DNA of 64,000 nt from Symbiodinium kawagutii (GCA_009767595.1 VSDK01020373.1:147602-211601), one strand, 5' to 3'. Counted from the stretch's first letter, positions 31,768 through 42,756 are shown. Made by a program: numbers and translations. Notes: generated by a model from the sequence alone, not told the origin.

Positions 31768-32345
31768 CTGTCTAGCTATCTTTCTATCAGTGGATCAGTT
31801 TTCTTTCTGTCTGTCTGACTGTCTATCTATCTATCTATCTGATGATCTATTCGTTTATCTATCTGCCTATGTACTTGTCTTTCTATCTACCTCACTATCT
31901 ATCTCGTCATCTTTCTGTCTATGTATCTATCTATCTACCTGTCCATCTATCTATTTATCTATCTGCCTATCTATCAATCTTTCTATCTATCTACCGAATT
32001 ATTTGTCTGATCATCTATGTGTCCATCTGTCTATCTTTCTGTCTATCTACCTGACTATCTATCTACTTTTCTATCTGACTCTCGTTTCGTCTACCTATCT
32101 GTCTATCTATCGACCCATCTAGCCATCTGAATCTGGCTATCCAATTGTATGTCTATTCCATCTATCTATTCTAGCTATTCTATCTATCTATCTATCTATC
32201 CATCTATCTATCCATCTATTCATCCATCGATGCATCTATGTATCTGACTATCCATCTAGCCACCCATCGATCTGACTATCGACTTGTCGATCTATCTGGC
32301 TACCTCTTTGTCTAGCCATCTTTCGTCTATCTATTCATTTACCTT
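31768..32345. repeat. long degenerate (TCTA)n tract
   Basis: About 580 bp of TCTA/TCTG/CATC tetranucleotides. Frames through it encode only YLSI-type repeats and are not genes. Confidence 0.9.
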
Positions 32346-32349
32346 CCAA

Positions 32350-33040
32350 ATGTGCTTCGATCATGAAGTGTTTTGCATCTAGGTGTTTGGCCACTTTTGA
32401 TAATTGGACCTTGCAAAGGTGTTCCGATCATCAAGTGTTTTGCTACTTTTGACCTGCAAATGTGCTTGGCGCGCAAGCGTTGTGCACATTTTGGCCACAT
32501 AAATCACGAAAAGTGACGCGAAACGCAAGTGTTTTCCTACTTTTGTCTCCTGTGTTCAAAAAGTGTCAAAACGTGCTGTGTTTTGACACATTTGCTTCAA
32601 AATGTGCTTCTCGCCCTGGCCGCGTGCACTTTTTCGGACATGCAACTTTCAAAACTTGTTAAAAACCACGAGTTTTTGCGACTTCGGACGTGAGAATGTG
32701 CTTCGCGCGCAGGCGGCGTGCCAATTTTCATGATCATATGACATCTCCGAAAAGTGGCCCGAAACGCTAGTAAAATTGCAGTTTTTATTTTGGTACAAGA
32801 TTTTATCTTAAAAATTTGCTTCGCGCGCAGGCAGCGTGCCAGTTTTGAGAATCATGAGTCATCAAAAGTGCTCCGAACATGTAGTGTTTTTACGATTTTG
32901 ACTTCCAAATGTGCTTCGCGCCTAGGTTTTTTCACGATTTTGCAAGTTGCAACTTCCAAAAGTGCTCCGGTGCTGACATGTTTTTACGATTTTGACTTCC
33001 AAATGTGCTTCGCGCCTGGGTTTTTTCACGATTTTTGCAC
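32350..33040. repeat. degenerate tandem array with GTGCTTCGCGC core
   Basis: At least seven units share a core like AATGTGCTTCGCGC followed by a GTGTTTT or GGCGTGCC stretch. Two 55-bp copies (32887-32941, 32981-33035) differ by one base and lie 94 bp apart. Units further left are more diverged. Confidence 0.75.
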
Positions 33041-33056
33041 ACACCTTCCGCCACAG

Positions 33057-33289
33057 TGGTCCGCACCCGCCGCTTTAGCGAGGTACCCTTCTGGACCCTC
33101 ATGATGCACAAAACCTTGCAAAACACAGCATTTCGCGACTTTCCTAACATTTTGGCGCCCTCGCACTCTCATCTTTCTCACATCTCTTCTTTCTCACATC
33201 TGCGTAGGCGATCTGCCCTAGCTGAGTTGTCCATATTGTCGGAAGTTAGACTTCTAAACTTCCTTCGATTAATTAACCATTTACAATAG
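33057..33289 (+). CDS. candidate exon at the edge of the tandem array
   Basis: After CCGCCACAG the frame reads VVRTRRFSEVPFWTLMMHKT. The later part is Ser/His-rich and less convincing, and CTGCGTAG|G near 33206 looks like another acceptor. Family not recognised. Confidence 0.3.
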
Positions 33290-33332
33290 TAAACCAACCA
33301 TTTTTTGGGTCCCCTATTTTGAGAAAACACCA
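33270..33332 (+). repeat. half copy of M1 (right end)
   Basis: AACCAACCATTTTTTGGGTC then CCCTATTTTGAGAAAACACC, matching the right end of the copy at 51669-51770. Confidence 0.6.
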
Positions 33333-33339
33333 AATTGGT

Positions 33340-35117
33340 TGCGACCAGGTTGCTGCGGCTGAGGTTTCAAGGGGCTGATTGATAGCAAGCCTGCAAGACC
33401 CGGCTTTGAGCAGCTTGGCGAACCAGAGTCGCGTGGGAAACCAATGATTTGGGTGCCGTCACGCTCATGGACACGAGATGTACACGTTGGATATATTTTA
33501 TATATGATTTTAGCTTTATGAATCTATATCTATATGCGCATCTGTCAGTTTTACAACACGATATTAGACATTGATTAATATGCTTAATATGTATACAGAT
33601 GTAGTGAACCTCCTGCAAATAGACCGTGAATTAGTCGTTGGCCCTCCTACTTTTTTGGGGCCCGCTGGGTTGGGGACAATCAAGGTCGACAGTGATGAGT
33701 AGGAGGGTTAATCTGAGAGGCTTTCGACATATGCACACATACAAGGTGTAGACGTGCATATACACACACCCTCCCGCCGGAAACTGAACTATTTTTTACA
33801 TACTAACTCATGGAAAGTCTCCACACGTGAGTGCGTACAACTGATCCCCAACTCATCTGTACACAATCAGTACCAGAGAAGAAAAAAGTGGTGAACAGTG
33901 ATCTTGTCCCTCGACAATTGGGCCTCTAAACCGTGGCAGGATTGTGACAGACGACCAGCAATGGTGGGGTTGAGCCGTGATTTTCTTCAGGGTTTCCCAG
34001 GGGTTCAATGCAGAGTTGATCATATGGGCGACCAGTGGCGAGCTAGTGAGTTCATGGTGATACATGGTTCCAAACCATGAACAATCATAGCACAGCCGCG
34101 GTCAAGGCTTGCTAGTCACGGTTGCAAAGCACTTCCGATTGATGGGTTATCCATGCCAAGCAACAACTCAGGTTGTCGGTTGCGTTTCGTTTCGCTAGCT
34201 GCTACCTTGATCAGGGGGTAGGCTACAAGCACCTGATGGTAAGACAACCTGATACCACCATTGGGAGGCGGTCATTTAAAAACCCATCAAGGTTTGGATT
34301 TTTGGGTGATCCCCTGTTCATCAAGATCTTGTAATGACTACTGTACATGTCAATTATATAATCAATTCATGGGGGATAACCACCGACAACAGCAGGGAAA
34401 ATCATGGAGAATGATGGGGAACCAGAGTGACAGCCAACTGGAGATGGTTTTCAACATGGAGATGGTCGATCATGGCGAGCTATAATAGTAGTAATGAGGA
34501 TGATTAGAACGATGACTGATGATGGTTCAGAATCATGGTCCAGCATAATGATACACGGAGAATGACAAACAACAATTACAATCGATGATTGACAATGAAC
34601 CATGGCCAATCATGATCGTTGAGAACTGATGATTGAATTTTGTTTCACTGATAAATGATAATTGATAACTGATGAATTAATATTTGCACACAAATAGTAA
34701 ATAGTTGAATATGACTGATAGTCAAATATATTTGATCTCTGCAGAATGATAATTGACCACGGGTGGTTCTTAGTGGTTATCATTATCTGATAGTCATGAA
34801 CCATTGTTATTGTTAATCATGCGACAATTGATCACAAGGTACCATGATCCATTGTTATTGACAATTATCTCATGTTTGATGGTCGATCAACGATGGAACC
34901 ATTGATAATAACGATCCATTGCTAATCATTGGTCATTCTTGACTGACAAGGAGCCATTGTTAATCATGAAACATGGGGCAACAACCTTGCGCGGTTTAAC
35001 GACAGCCGGGATCGGTGATCGACCCCCACTGATGATGCTCGTGGTGGGCAAGTGCGGAACATGGTCAAAGTCTCAGGACTATGTGACCCTTGACAATGGT
35101 GAATGTGGTTGACTAAG
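33340..35117. other. intron-like sequence, no gene seen
   Basis: Contains a partial M2 copy (34365-34435) and dense CAATGATTGACAATGA words from 34500 to 34960. The short frames present have no splice support. Confidence 0.5.
34365..34435 (+). repeat. relic of M2
   Basis: GGGGGATAACCACC, CAGGGAAAATCATGG and GATGGGGAACCAGAG follow the order of the M2 interior. Both ends are lost. Confidence 0.45.
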
Positions 35118-35254
35118 ATTAATGGCTACCCAGGATTAATAAACCCCTGGTTCATTAATAGGGGGGTATCCCCTAAAAGCCTTGGTTTTCCATTAAAATG
35201 GGAACCCCCCTAGTTAATCAACCAGGGGTTTATTAATCCTGGGTAGCCATTAAT
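35118..35254. mobile_element. MITE-like element M5 with perfect 35-bp terminal inverted repeats
   Basis: The left arm, ATTAATGGCTACCCAGGATT and 15 more bases, is the exact reverse complement of the right arm (35220-35254). Imperfect pairing continues inward (TAGGGGGGTATCCC against GGGAACCCCCCTA), leaving a loop of about 27 bp. No ORF. Confidence 0.8.
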
Positions 35255-35694
35255 GATGCTTCATAACTGTTGCTGTCATGCTTAAATAGTCGTTGTGGTT
35301 GTTAGTGGTGAATTTTTGGGTCACATGAAAGCAGTACCTGATCCTTATTTCTTGTAAGCCATTCTTCGATCGATGTTTGCTATTGATATTGAAGCATGTT
35401 GTAGTGATCATTCATCGATATCCTTCTATCATTAGTGACCATTCATTTGCGCTCCAACCATTTTTTCAGCCATTCTCAGTCATTGCTATAAACCATTGGT
35501 GATTGCTAGTCGCCATTGCCTCAACAATATAGAACTATTATTCAACCATGATGAAACATCATAGACTATTCCTTTACCCTTTCACGCATATTCCAGCATC
35601 AATTAGCCATCAACTAACCACCAACTAACCACCAATTGTCCACGACCTACCATGAATTCGCCATCACTTCGCCATTTCGCCCCATTGATTCCCC

Positions 35695-35814
35695 ATGACT
35701 CGGCCTCCATTTCATCGTGGCGCTGAGGCATGGTGGCAACCTTCGAAGAGCTCTAGACTTCACCTGGCCGGTGGTCACATGGCAGAGCTGGGTGCGATGA
35801 TGAACCACAACTGA
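35695..35814 (+). CDS. candidate small CDS or exon, frame uncertain
   Basis: ATG at 35695 opens 39 codons (RPPFHRGAEAWWQPSKSSRL) to TGA. Another + frame (LGLHFIVALRHGGNLRRALD) over the same island is equally protein-like. Confidence 0.3.
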   Translation: MTRPPFHRGAEAWWQPSKSSRLHLAGGHMAELGAMMNHN

Positions 35815-36344
35815 ATGGGTTAGGCCATGGTTGGTTCCTAAACCATGGTTAGTGATGGTAAATGATGGTTATTGATGAATTTAAATCATGGTTAGCAGTG
35901 GTTAGTGATGGTTAATGATGGTTGATTAGTGGTTTATGGCTGGTGGTTAATGATGGGTAATAGTGGTTAATGATTGATAGTGGCAGATGGTGGGTGCGGA
36001 TTGACCTAGGATGCTTACGATGCGTAACCTCCCAAAACTGCTGAATCCTGATTTTCATGCATCAAGCTAAGAGCATCCTAGCTTCGAACATCCTAGAACT
36101 TCATGCGTCAAAATGCATCAAACAACTGCCACCAAAATCCTAGGTTCGAAAAATCATGCAAAAAGAGCAGTTTTGGCGGATTGAAACTGGTCGTGTCGTC
36201 CTAAGCGGAAAAGCTGGGTAGTTCTAACCGGTGAATGGTTCGGTCAGAACTAGGGTACCACCTATGGTAGCTTGTTACATGGCTTGTAAATCGACCAACC
36301 TTGCAATGGTTGTTTGTTCAGAACTGGTGCGTTGTGGTTGATTG

Positions 36345-36425
36345 ATGGCTTACCTTGTTTCGCCCGACGCCAGGGTGTTCAACCTGCAAGATCTCGGAAG
36401 GGAAATCAGAGATCTAAGAATTTGA
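36345..36425 (+). CDS. candidate short CDS or exon
   Basis: ATG at 36345, then AYLVSPDARVFNLQDLGREI and four more residues plus RI to TGA. It is short but well composed. A 64-codon rival frame overlaps it. Confidence 0.3.
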   Translation: MAYLVSPDARVFNLQDLGREIRDLRI

Positions 36426-37189
36426 GTTGTGATGATGAACCATTATTGGCAGTCATTAGCTGTATCAGCAATGTTTTGAAATTACTAGTTGTTATTGTCA
36501 TTTTGTGATTAATTGTGGTTAAACATAAGCAATTATGAACCATTAGTAGCAATTACTAGTTGTTATCAAACTAATTCTGAATTAGTCATTGTTACCATTA
36601 TGAGTAAGGAATTCGATTGATGATATTTGTGTTTGTTGTTAATAACACCTATTGGTGATATTTGCAGCCTTATTATTAGCAAGTACGAGTTGTATTTAAT
36701 TTAGTTGTTAACTTGCAAACTGTAGATGTTCATAAGCGAGTGGAAATATGGATTTGATGGAGGATATTAAGGCTAACGATGGACTGGCAACACCATCAAC
36801 ACTGCACGGGCCTGCTGATGTATCAACTTAGACTATTTCGGGTGTGTACGCCAGCCAGACATTCTGACTTAGTTGGACTACTCATGGAAAATCAACCAGG
36901 GGTACGCTTTGTTGGGCTTATTAACCAGCAATTAGATGCTTTGGGTTCGATTAAGCCTACTTATCAACCAGTCTTATCAACCAGTGGTTCAATTCAACCA
37001 GTAATTAACCAGCAACTAACCCTACTTATCAACCACCTTTACAAGGATCGCAGGCCAGCAGGCTAGGCGCGCTGATTTATGACCCCAGGTGACGAGTTTC
37101 CTCCTCTCGATGGCTGCGTTTCTGTTGCCTCGAGTTCTGTCTGTTCTGTGCAACCTGGCAGGGAGAATTCATGGATTTTGTGATATAAT

Positions 37190-37368
37190 GGTGTCTCAAG
37201 TCATAGGGATACCATCGGATAGCTTTGAATCCTCCAGTAGTAGTCAATTATAACATGGTGGTTTCTCGAGTCAACACGGGGTACCCTCAGTTCTCATGCT
37301 CTTTTAACAAGTTGTAGCGACTAAACCAACCATTTTTTTGGCTCCTTATTTTTAGGGCACCTCCAGGC
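37190..37368 (+). repeat. two adjacent M1-derived segments
   Basis: GTCTCAAGTCATAGGGATAC at 37191; GTGGTTTCTCGAGTCAACAC near 37258; a right end (AACCAACCATTTTTTTGGCT) near 37325. Arrangement suggests nesting or rearrangement. Confidence 0.45.
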
Positions 37369-38083
37369 GATCCGGCGTGAGTTACCATGATCAAGTAGCA
37401 CGGTGACTTGCCATACTGCTTAAGCATGAGGATCGTAGGGATAATTGGATTCATAATCAGGTTGAAAGATATGATATGAGATTCATAATGGTTGATCTTG
37501 GTTGATCGTGGGAATCATGGCTAAGCTGATTTCCCAGCTAGGGGGCAATCGCTATCCCCCGTTTCCAAGCACTGTGAGGGTTGGTAGTGATGCGACTGTG
37601 AACAAGTACTCGTATAGCCATTTGTATCACTAGCTGTGGGTAAACAAACAATTGGTGATGGCAGAGGTCACATTTTGGGTCAAGAGGTGTATTTGCGTTT
37701 ATCGATAAGTTGGGTGGCATCTGACTCCATCACGACAACCCTTTGCCAGGCCGCTCTGTGCTTACCAGCTGTGTATTCTTGGTGGAAACTAGTCTTCCAG
37801 CGGCCATCTTTCAGAGGAAGCTGCGTTTGATGGTGCAAATTCAGTTCAAGACCATGCCTGGAGAAAAGATGCCTACCTCGTTGGTCCATGTCGGTCCATT
37901 GGTTCAATGCCTACTATTGTTTTCTTAGAGCATGCCATCACATAGAGATCTGTTCTGGTACATGTTCATCCTTCCGGTCACTTTGTAGACCTGGGACAGC
38001 ACAGCGTTATCAACCATCTGCGTTTTTGGGAACCATTTCCTAACCATTGTTGGAACCAGGACTACTTTACCACTTTGGAACCG

Positions 38084-38123
38084 NNNNNNNNNNNNNNNNN
38101 NNNNNNNNNNNNNNNNNNNNNNN
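38084..38123. other. assembly gap (40 N)
   Basis: Both sides carry nearly the same sequence (CCAGGACTACTTTACCACTT at the left, CCAGGACTATTTTCCCCCTT at the right), so the gap probably hides tandem repeat copies. Confidence 0.95.
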
Positions 38124-38500
38124 CCAGGACTATTTTCCCCCTTTGGACCCGCTCTCAACCATTGTGACAACGAGTATCAGCCAGTAATCGAACTATTCTT
38201 GACCATCATGAGACCTATTGTTGGAGTTGAGTCACCATTGTGAAGAATGGGAGTGTCGACTCACTATTTCCCATCAACATGATGGTAAGAATCAACCGTT
38301 GAACCTGGGTCTTCCCATTCCCATTTCTGGTGTTGACCGATTATAGCCATCATTATAACCATTGTAACCAATTATAACCAGTACATGGTATAACCCTTAT
38401 GACCATTGTAAATATTGTAACCAATTATAACCAATTATAACCATTACAATCATAATTCTGAGGCATCCTGGGTGTGATCTACATCTTGTTCAGACTCAAG

Positions 38501-38634
38501 TGTGTCCTGGGCGTGCTGTTGTTGAGCGTCTCCTGGCAGGCATCAGGGAGGTTGTCCCACCGCGTTTGACTGTGAATGAAAAGGGCCAGCTAGGATGGCT
38601 TGTCAACAAACCATTAATTGCCTCAGTTGACTAG
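38501..38634 (+). CDS. candidate exon, unknown protein
   Basis: After CTCAAG the frame reads GRAVVERLLAGIREVVPPRL and TVNEKGQLGWLVNK to TAG. A second + frame through 38468-38570 is strongly hydrophobic (LGVIYILFRL) and cannot be excluded. Confidence 0.35.
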
Positions 38635-39037
38635 CTTAAACAACTAATTTATCCACCAATCATTAGTTCAATCACTGGTAAGCAAACGAACGGTCAACAA
38701 GTCAGTTGAAGAGAAGCGGATGCAACTGGGCAGCAGATGCTGCAACTTGATGCCCTGGCTGAGTTCGTCAACCATTCCCTTTGATTATGGACAGAGTCCT
38801 GGGAGAAAATTTCTGCACTCTCCGTTTTATTTCTGTAGACTCAAATGCGCTGCTTGTTCTCGCTTGATAATGAATGATAATGTATATATGTGTGTAGGTG
38901 TGTGTGCCTCCCGGTTGATACTGCCGTTAGTTGATATTCCCTTGGTTGATGGTTGGACATCCCTATCATCCTTACCATGGCAATCCTTTTCAGTCTTCTT
39001 GATCGATCGCAGGAAGTTTCATGCTCCATGGTGTTAG

Positions 39038-39188
39038 GTCCAAGCGTGATGGTTCCCCATCGAAGCCGACGATTTGGGTCGGTTTGCGGGGAACACATCT
39101 CGGAGAAGCCCAATTTCCTTTCCGGGTGTTGATCTCCCATGAAGTGCAGCTGCCACGGGGTGGGGAGGTTGGGAATTGGACAGTTTGA
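39038..39188 (+). CDS. candidate exon, unknown protein
   Basis: After the acceptor GTGTTAG|G the frame reads RDGSPSKPTIWVGLRGTHLG and FRVLISHEVQLPRGGEVGNW to TGA. Minus-strand frames of 134 and 62 codons overlap but are less convincing, given + strand neighbours. Confidence 0.4.
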
Positions 39189-39404
39189 TATGGGAGATCG
39201 CCAGTTTTGGACGGTTCTGCACATCAGAAACTCAACCATTCCCAATCAGAATTGCCAGCTGGTTCGTTGGAGCCAGTCAAGCTCAAGATGAATCATCGTC
39301 AGCAAACAGCTCAACCTTGAGATCAATCATTATCAACTTGAGCTAAGCCAGCTTAGTCACCTCAAGTTTAGCTCAACTCATCATCCAACATCATCCATTC
39401 CAAG

Positions 39405-39501
39405 TTGCTGAGGTAGTGGTTGGAAAGATTCACAAGAACCATCACGAGCGCGCGGTGGTGTACTGGGCTTGGTCTCTTGTGCGGCAACAAGGGGCGCCAG
39501 G
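39405..39501 (+). CDS. candidate internal exon, joins 39666-39717
   Basis: Acceptor TTCCAAG and consensus donor GCCAGG|GTGAGC enclose AEVVVGKIHKNHHERAVVYW and AWSLVRQQGAP. It ends in phase 2, and the next candidate exon keeps the frame open, so the two form a consistent mini gene model. An overlapping 82-codon minus frame was rejected. Family not recognised. Confidence 0.5.
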
Positions 39502-39665
39502 GTGAGCGGCGGACCTTGATCAACGGTTAGTATTCTGGGTGGCGTAACCAGCCACTGACTTAGATTTTGAGTGGTTTTGGGATTGGATGGATATACCAGG
39601 TATATCCAGTTGTAGCAAGGGATCTCCAAGCCACCAAGTATTCAATCTCTGGGGTTCACCACCAG

Positions 39666-39717
39666 GGCGCAATGGTTCTACACCTGTCAGCTGGGTTCTT
39701 TCTCTGTCTCCGAGAGG
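39666..39717 (+). CDS. candidate short internal exon
   Basis: Acceptor CACCACCAG|G and consensus donor GAGAGG|GTAAGA. Joined in phase to 39405-39501 it encodes GAQWFYTCQLGSFSVSER, 18 codons, with no stop and ending in phase 0. Confidence 0.45.
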
Positions 39718-40063
39718 GTAAGAACTGTTGGGAGGTTCAAGGAGAAGTGTGAAATCCTGACTTTACATAGCCACTTTTTAGGGGAAGCATCTGCTGTTTC
39801 TACAGATTTTTGGTGGCTTGTGGCCTTTGTCGACCAGCGTTCAGGATGACTGCAATACAATTTCCCAAGTCGGCTCTAGCAACAAACCCTGGGTGATAAT
39901 GGTTTAGAGAGTTAATAATGGTTGATTAGCCATGGTTAATAATGGTTTTATAAACCATGCTGGATGGTTGGTTGTGATAGGATTGTATTTTTATCATTGT
40001 CCAGCCATCACGGGAATGGTGGTAACCCACATCTCTCATTGCGGCGGCATGTCTCGACATCAG

Positions 40064-40184
40064 ATGGCTATGGGTAAATAATAAGTCAACCAACAACCAT
40101 AGGGGATATCACCAACAATTTCATGGGGAAAACCATAGCGAATGACGGGGGAACCAGGGGTACAGGGTTTGGACCCATAGCCAT
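40064..40184 (+). mobile_element. MITE-like element, family M2
   Basis: Ends ATGGCTATGGGTAAATA and GGACCCATAGCCAT. Inside are AGGGGATATCACCAACAATT and GAACCAGGGGTACAGGG. Confidence 0.75.
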
Positions 40185-40458
40185 ATCATTTGCTAGTGAA
40201 CAAACATGCATTCGGGTGAGTTGCAGCAAAGAACCCACTCATGTTGCCAGCTGAACAGCGTAACTTGACTATGACTGGTTTATTCACAGCTGGATCTGGC
40301 AGCTAGTTGCATATACATCCATTGCGAAGCAATGTTACCCATCCTTAATCACTAATACTCATCAAGTAATGAACCATCATGAATCACCAAGTAATCAAAG
40401 ATGAACGATTGTTCATTGTTCACCAACATTTCCAAAGAGTTTTGTTTCCCTTGCTCAG

Positions 40459-40675
40459 CATGAGGTTTCCGTGCTGGAAGATGTTCTTTGTTCTGCTCGC
40501 CAGCACCATGGGTGGCTTCACGGGACATCATTTGTGGACGCAGTACTGGCAGCAGTATTCGGAGGTTTCCCTCATGAAGGCAGGGCGGAGCAGGGCGCAG
40601 CCGGGTGAAGCGGTAGAGGGGAAGAACCAGAATCAGCTTGGGCCCTGCCGGGGGCTGTTGGAGTTGACTATATAG
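40459..40675 (+). CDS. candidate exon, possible signal-anchor start
   Basis: An acceptor (CTTGCTCAG) precedes ATG 40460. That frame begins MRFPCWKMFFVLLASTMGGF, like a signal anchor, and runs 72 codons to TAG. The alternative frame from the same acceptor (HEVSVLEDVLCSARQHHGWL, then FVDAVLAAVFGGFPHEG) is at least as protein-like, so the exon is better supported than its frame. Confidence 0.4.
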
Positions 40676-41083
40676 TTAAGGGTATACGACTACAAGGTAT
40701 ATCTCCAGTGTAGGTACTGTATATCTCTAGAAAAAATCACCTATATTTACTGAAACGATCCGATTTTCGGTGTTTCATTTTGGTCACCCTGGATTTGAAT
40801 TTCTGACATCGCCCATGTCTTGCTGTATTTGTCCCTCCAATTCTCCCCCAGAAAGGTAGGAAGGTTTGCTGCCTGCTGAGTGCTTGTTGGCAGTGACTTG
40901 ATTTTGCATATCCAGAAATGACTATCCCAGGAAAGCCTAAGACCTGGTAGTTCTCCCACGAACCAACCTAGCGGAACCACCAATTTCAGTCAGCTCCCGT
41001 ACTCCAGGCTTGAATCTTTATGGTGAATGCCATTTCATGATATTTGTTCCTGGCTGGTGGTTCGTATGGAGCTAAGGAGCCAG

Positions 41084-41260
41084 GGGTATCGCTATGGCCC
41101 TTCAAAGGGGGAGCGAGGCCAGGAGCTGCTAGGAGTGCTCCAACCAAATGCTAGCTTAACCATCGTTATCCAAGGCAGTGTCCCTGATGTCTTCGGTGAT
41201 CCTACTGCTATTCCCATGCCATTGAGTCCCATAGCTACCACCATGACATATATCCTGTAG
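41084..41260 (+). CDS. candidate terminal exon, unknown protein
   Basis: After GGAGCCAG|G the frame reads YRYGPSKGERGQELLGVLQP and NASLTIVIQGSVPDVFGDP to a stop after TMTYIL. The mixed charged and hydrophobic pattern is typical of folded protein. Family not recognised. Confidence 0.45.
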   Translation, partial: GYRYGPSKGERGQELLGVLQPNASLTIVIQGSVPDVFGDPTAIPMPLSPIATTMTYIL

Positions 41261-41407
41261 GTCTCCTGGCCCCATAGTTATCCTACAGCCTATAGCTCTT
41301 AACCATAGCTCTTCCTGGCACTAGTAATCCTCTAGCTATCCCATGTAGCCAATTTGACACTTATCGCCCCAGCAGTTCTCCCACCGGTTGTCCCTCAGTT
41401 CTCCTAG

Positions 41408-41500
41408 CACTCAACCGCGGGATCCAGCGCCGCTACCCTGACTTGCGAGGCCTACCGCGGCATCGATCCTGCCGTGGTTCCTGGATCTCAGAACCTTTGA
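41408..41500 (+). CDS. candidate short terminal exon
   Basis: After TCTCCTAG the frame reads GSSAATLTCEAYRGIDPAVV and PGSQNL to TGA. A second + frame is Arg-rich and less likely. Confidence 0.3.
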   Translation, partial: HSTAGSSAATLTCEAYRGIDPAVVPGSQNL

Positions 41501-41524
41501 GAAATTGATGATTGGTAGTCCAGC

Positions 41525-41621
41525 TGGTGTTTTTAAATATTTTTGTTTTCCCTAGTATTATGAAACGGTTGGTTGGTTTAAAAGATATTTCCATAACGGT
41601 TCAAACCACCAACTAGTAGTG
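41525..41621 (+). mobile_element. MITE-like element, family M4 (short form)
   Basis: TGGTGTTTTTAAATATTTTT and GTTTTCCCTAGTATTATG match the right part of the 6364 copy. It ends CGGTTCAAACCACC. Confidence 0.5.
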
Positions 41622-41977
41622 GTTGAAACTGATTGAAAAATGGGAAACATGTTGAAAGATCGTGTGATGATGCTCAAAACTGGTTGTTCAGAATGAAGCA
41701 GTGATGGTTAAGACTGCTGAGGAATGGTGCAATGATGGCTTAAACTGGCTTGAGCAATTGTGAAATGATGGTTAAGAAATGATGGCTAGATTGGTCGAGT
41801 CAGGGTTAAACGATGGTCGATCATGGTGGAATCATGTGTGTGAACGGACAAATTCTGTGCTATGAGTATTATTGGTCATGGAATTGTCCAATTGTGAGGT
41901 ACTATTACGATAGTATACCAATGAGTATTACCGCAATTTTCACCAATCTCAAATCATGCACTGCTTGGTGTATCATG

Positions 41978-42062
41978 GGGTGTTTCTCAAAATAGGGAAC
42001 CCCCAAAATTTGTGGCTTACTACTAGAAATGATCTGGGCGGTCTCCTATTTTGAGCTACCAT
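41978..42062 (+). mobile_element. MITE-like element, family M1
   Basis: GGGTGTTTCTCAAAATAGGG at the left; GGTCTCCTATTTTGAG at the right. The interior is shorter than in full copies. Confidence 0.6.
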
Positions 42063-42235
42063 CATTTGAGTAGGATGTCCACTATCAAATGGATTTGTTC
42101 CATGCACCTGATTGCTGAATTTTTGCTTCTTAGCCATCAATTCAGCATCAATTAACCACTATAAATAAACTAACAACCTCATCCCTCGGTTAGAATCAAT
42201 CAGCAATCCCTCGGTTGCTCGTTCTGAGGATCCAG

Positions 42236-42368
42236 GATGCAGGTGCCGTCGACTTCGTAAAGTCCGCGGGCGTCGACACGAAACACGCAGGATGCTTCAT
42301 GAACGCCGGGAGCACCTACTGCATCGCGCCCATCGTCACCAACGGCACCATGCTGCAGAACGTCGGGG
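42236..42368 (+). CDS. candidate internal exon, unknown protein
   Basis: Acceptor ATCCAG|G (or CTGAG seven bases earlier) and a GT donor (GTCGGGG|GTTCAC). The frame reads DAGAVDFVKSAGVDTKHAGC and NAGSTYCIAPIVTNGTML. GC-rich, no low complexity, one of the clearest coding islands. Family not recognised. Confidence 0.5.
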
Positions 42369-42445
42369 GTTCACCTAGCCACTTGGTAACAGAGAGGAGT
42401 GGTGCAGCGGTTGTTGTGATCGTGATTGAGGTCGTCATATGGAGA

Positions 42446-42538
<93 letters not shown>

Positions 42539-42622
42539 GAGGAGGAGGAGGAGGACGAGGAGGAGGAGGAGTAGTAGTAGTACTAGTAGGAGGAGGAGGA
42601 GGAGTAGTAGTAGTAGTAGTAG

Positions 42623-42662
<40 letters not shown>
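42446..42662. repeat. compound trinucleotide tract (AGT)n-(AGG)n-(AGT)n-(GTT)n
   Basis: About 217 bp of trinucleotides in blocks. All frames give homopolymer-like peptides on both strands and are not genes. Confidence 0.95.
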
Positions 42663-42756
42663 GTTCATCGTTGCTGTTTGATCAAGCAGGATGAACTCAA
42701 CTTGCGGCCGAATGAATGATGGTGGTAGTTCTTTGCGGCCGAATGAATGATGGTGG

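Noticed and set aside
31790..32122. 110-codon frame rich in YLSI repeats
   Set aside because: It is translation of the TCTA tract.
42426..42719. Poly-Ser, poly-Val and poly-Thr frames on both strands
   Set aside because: They follow the trinucleotide tract.
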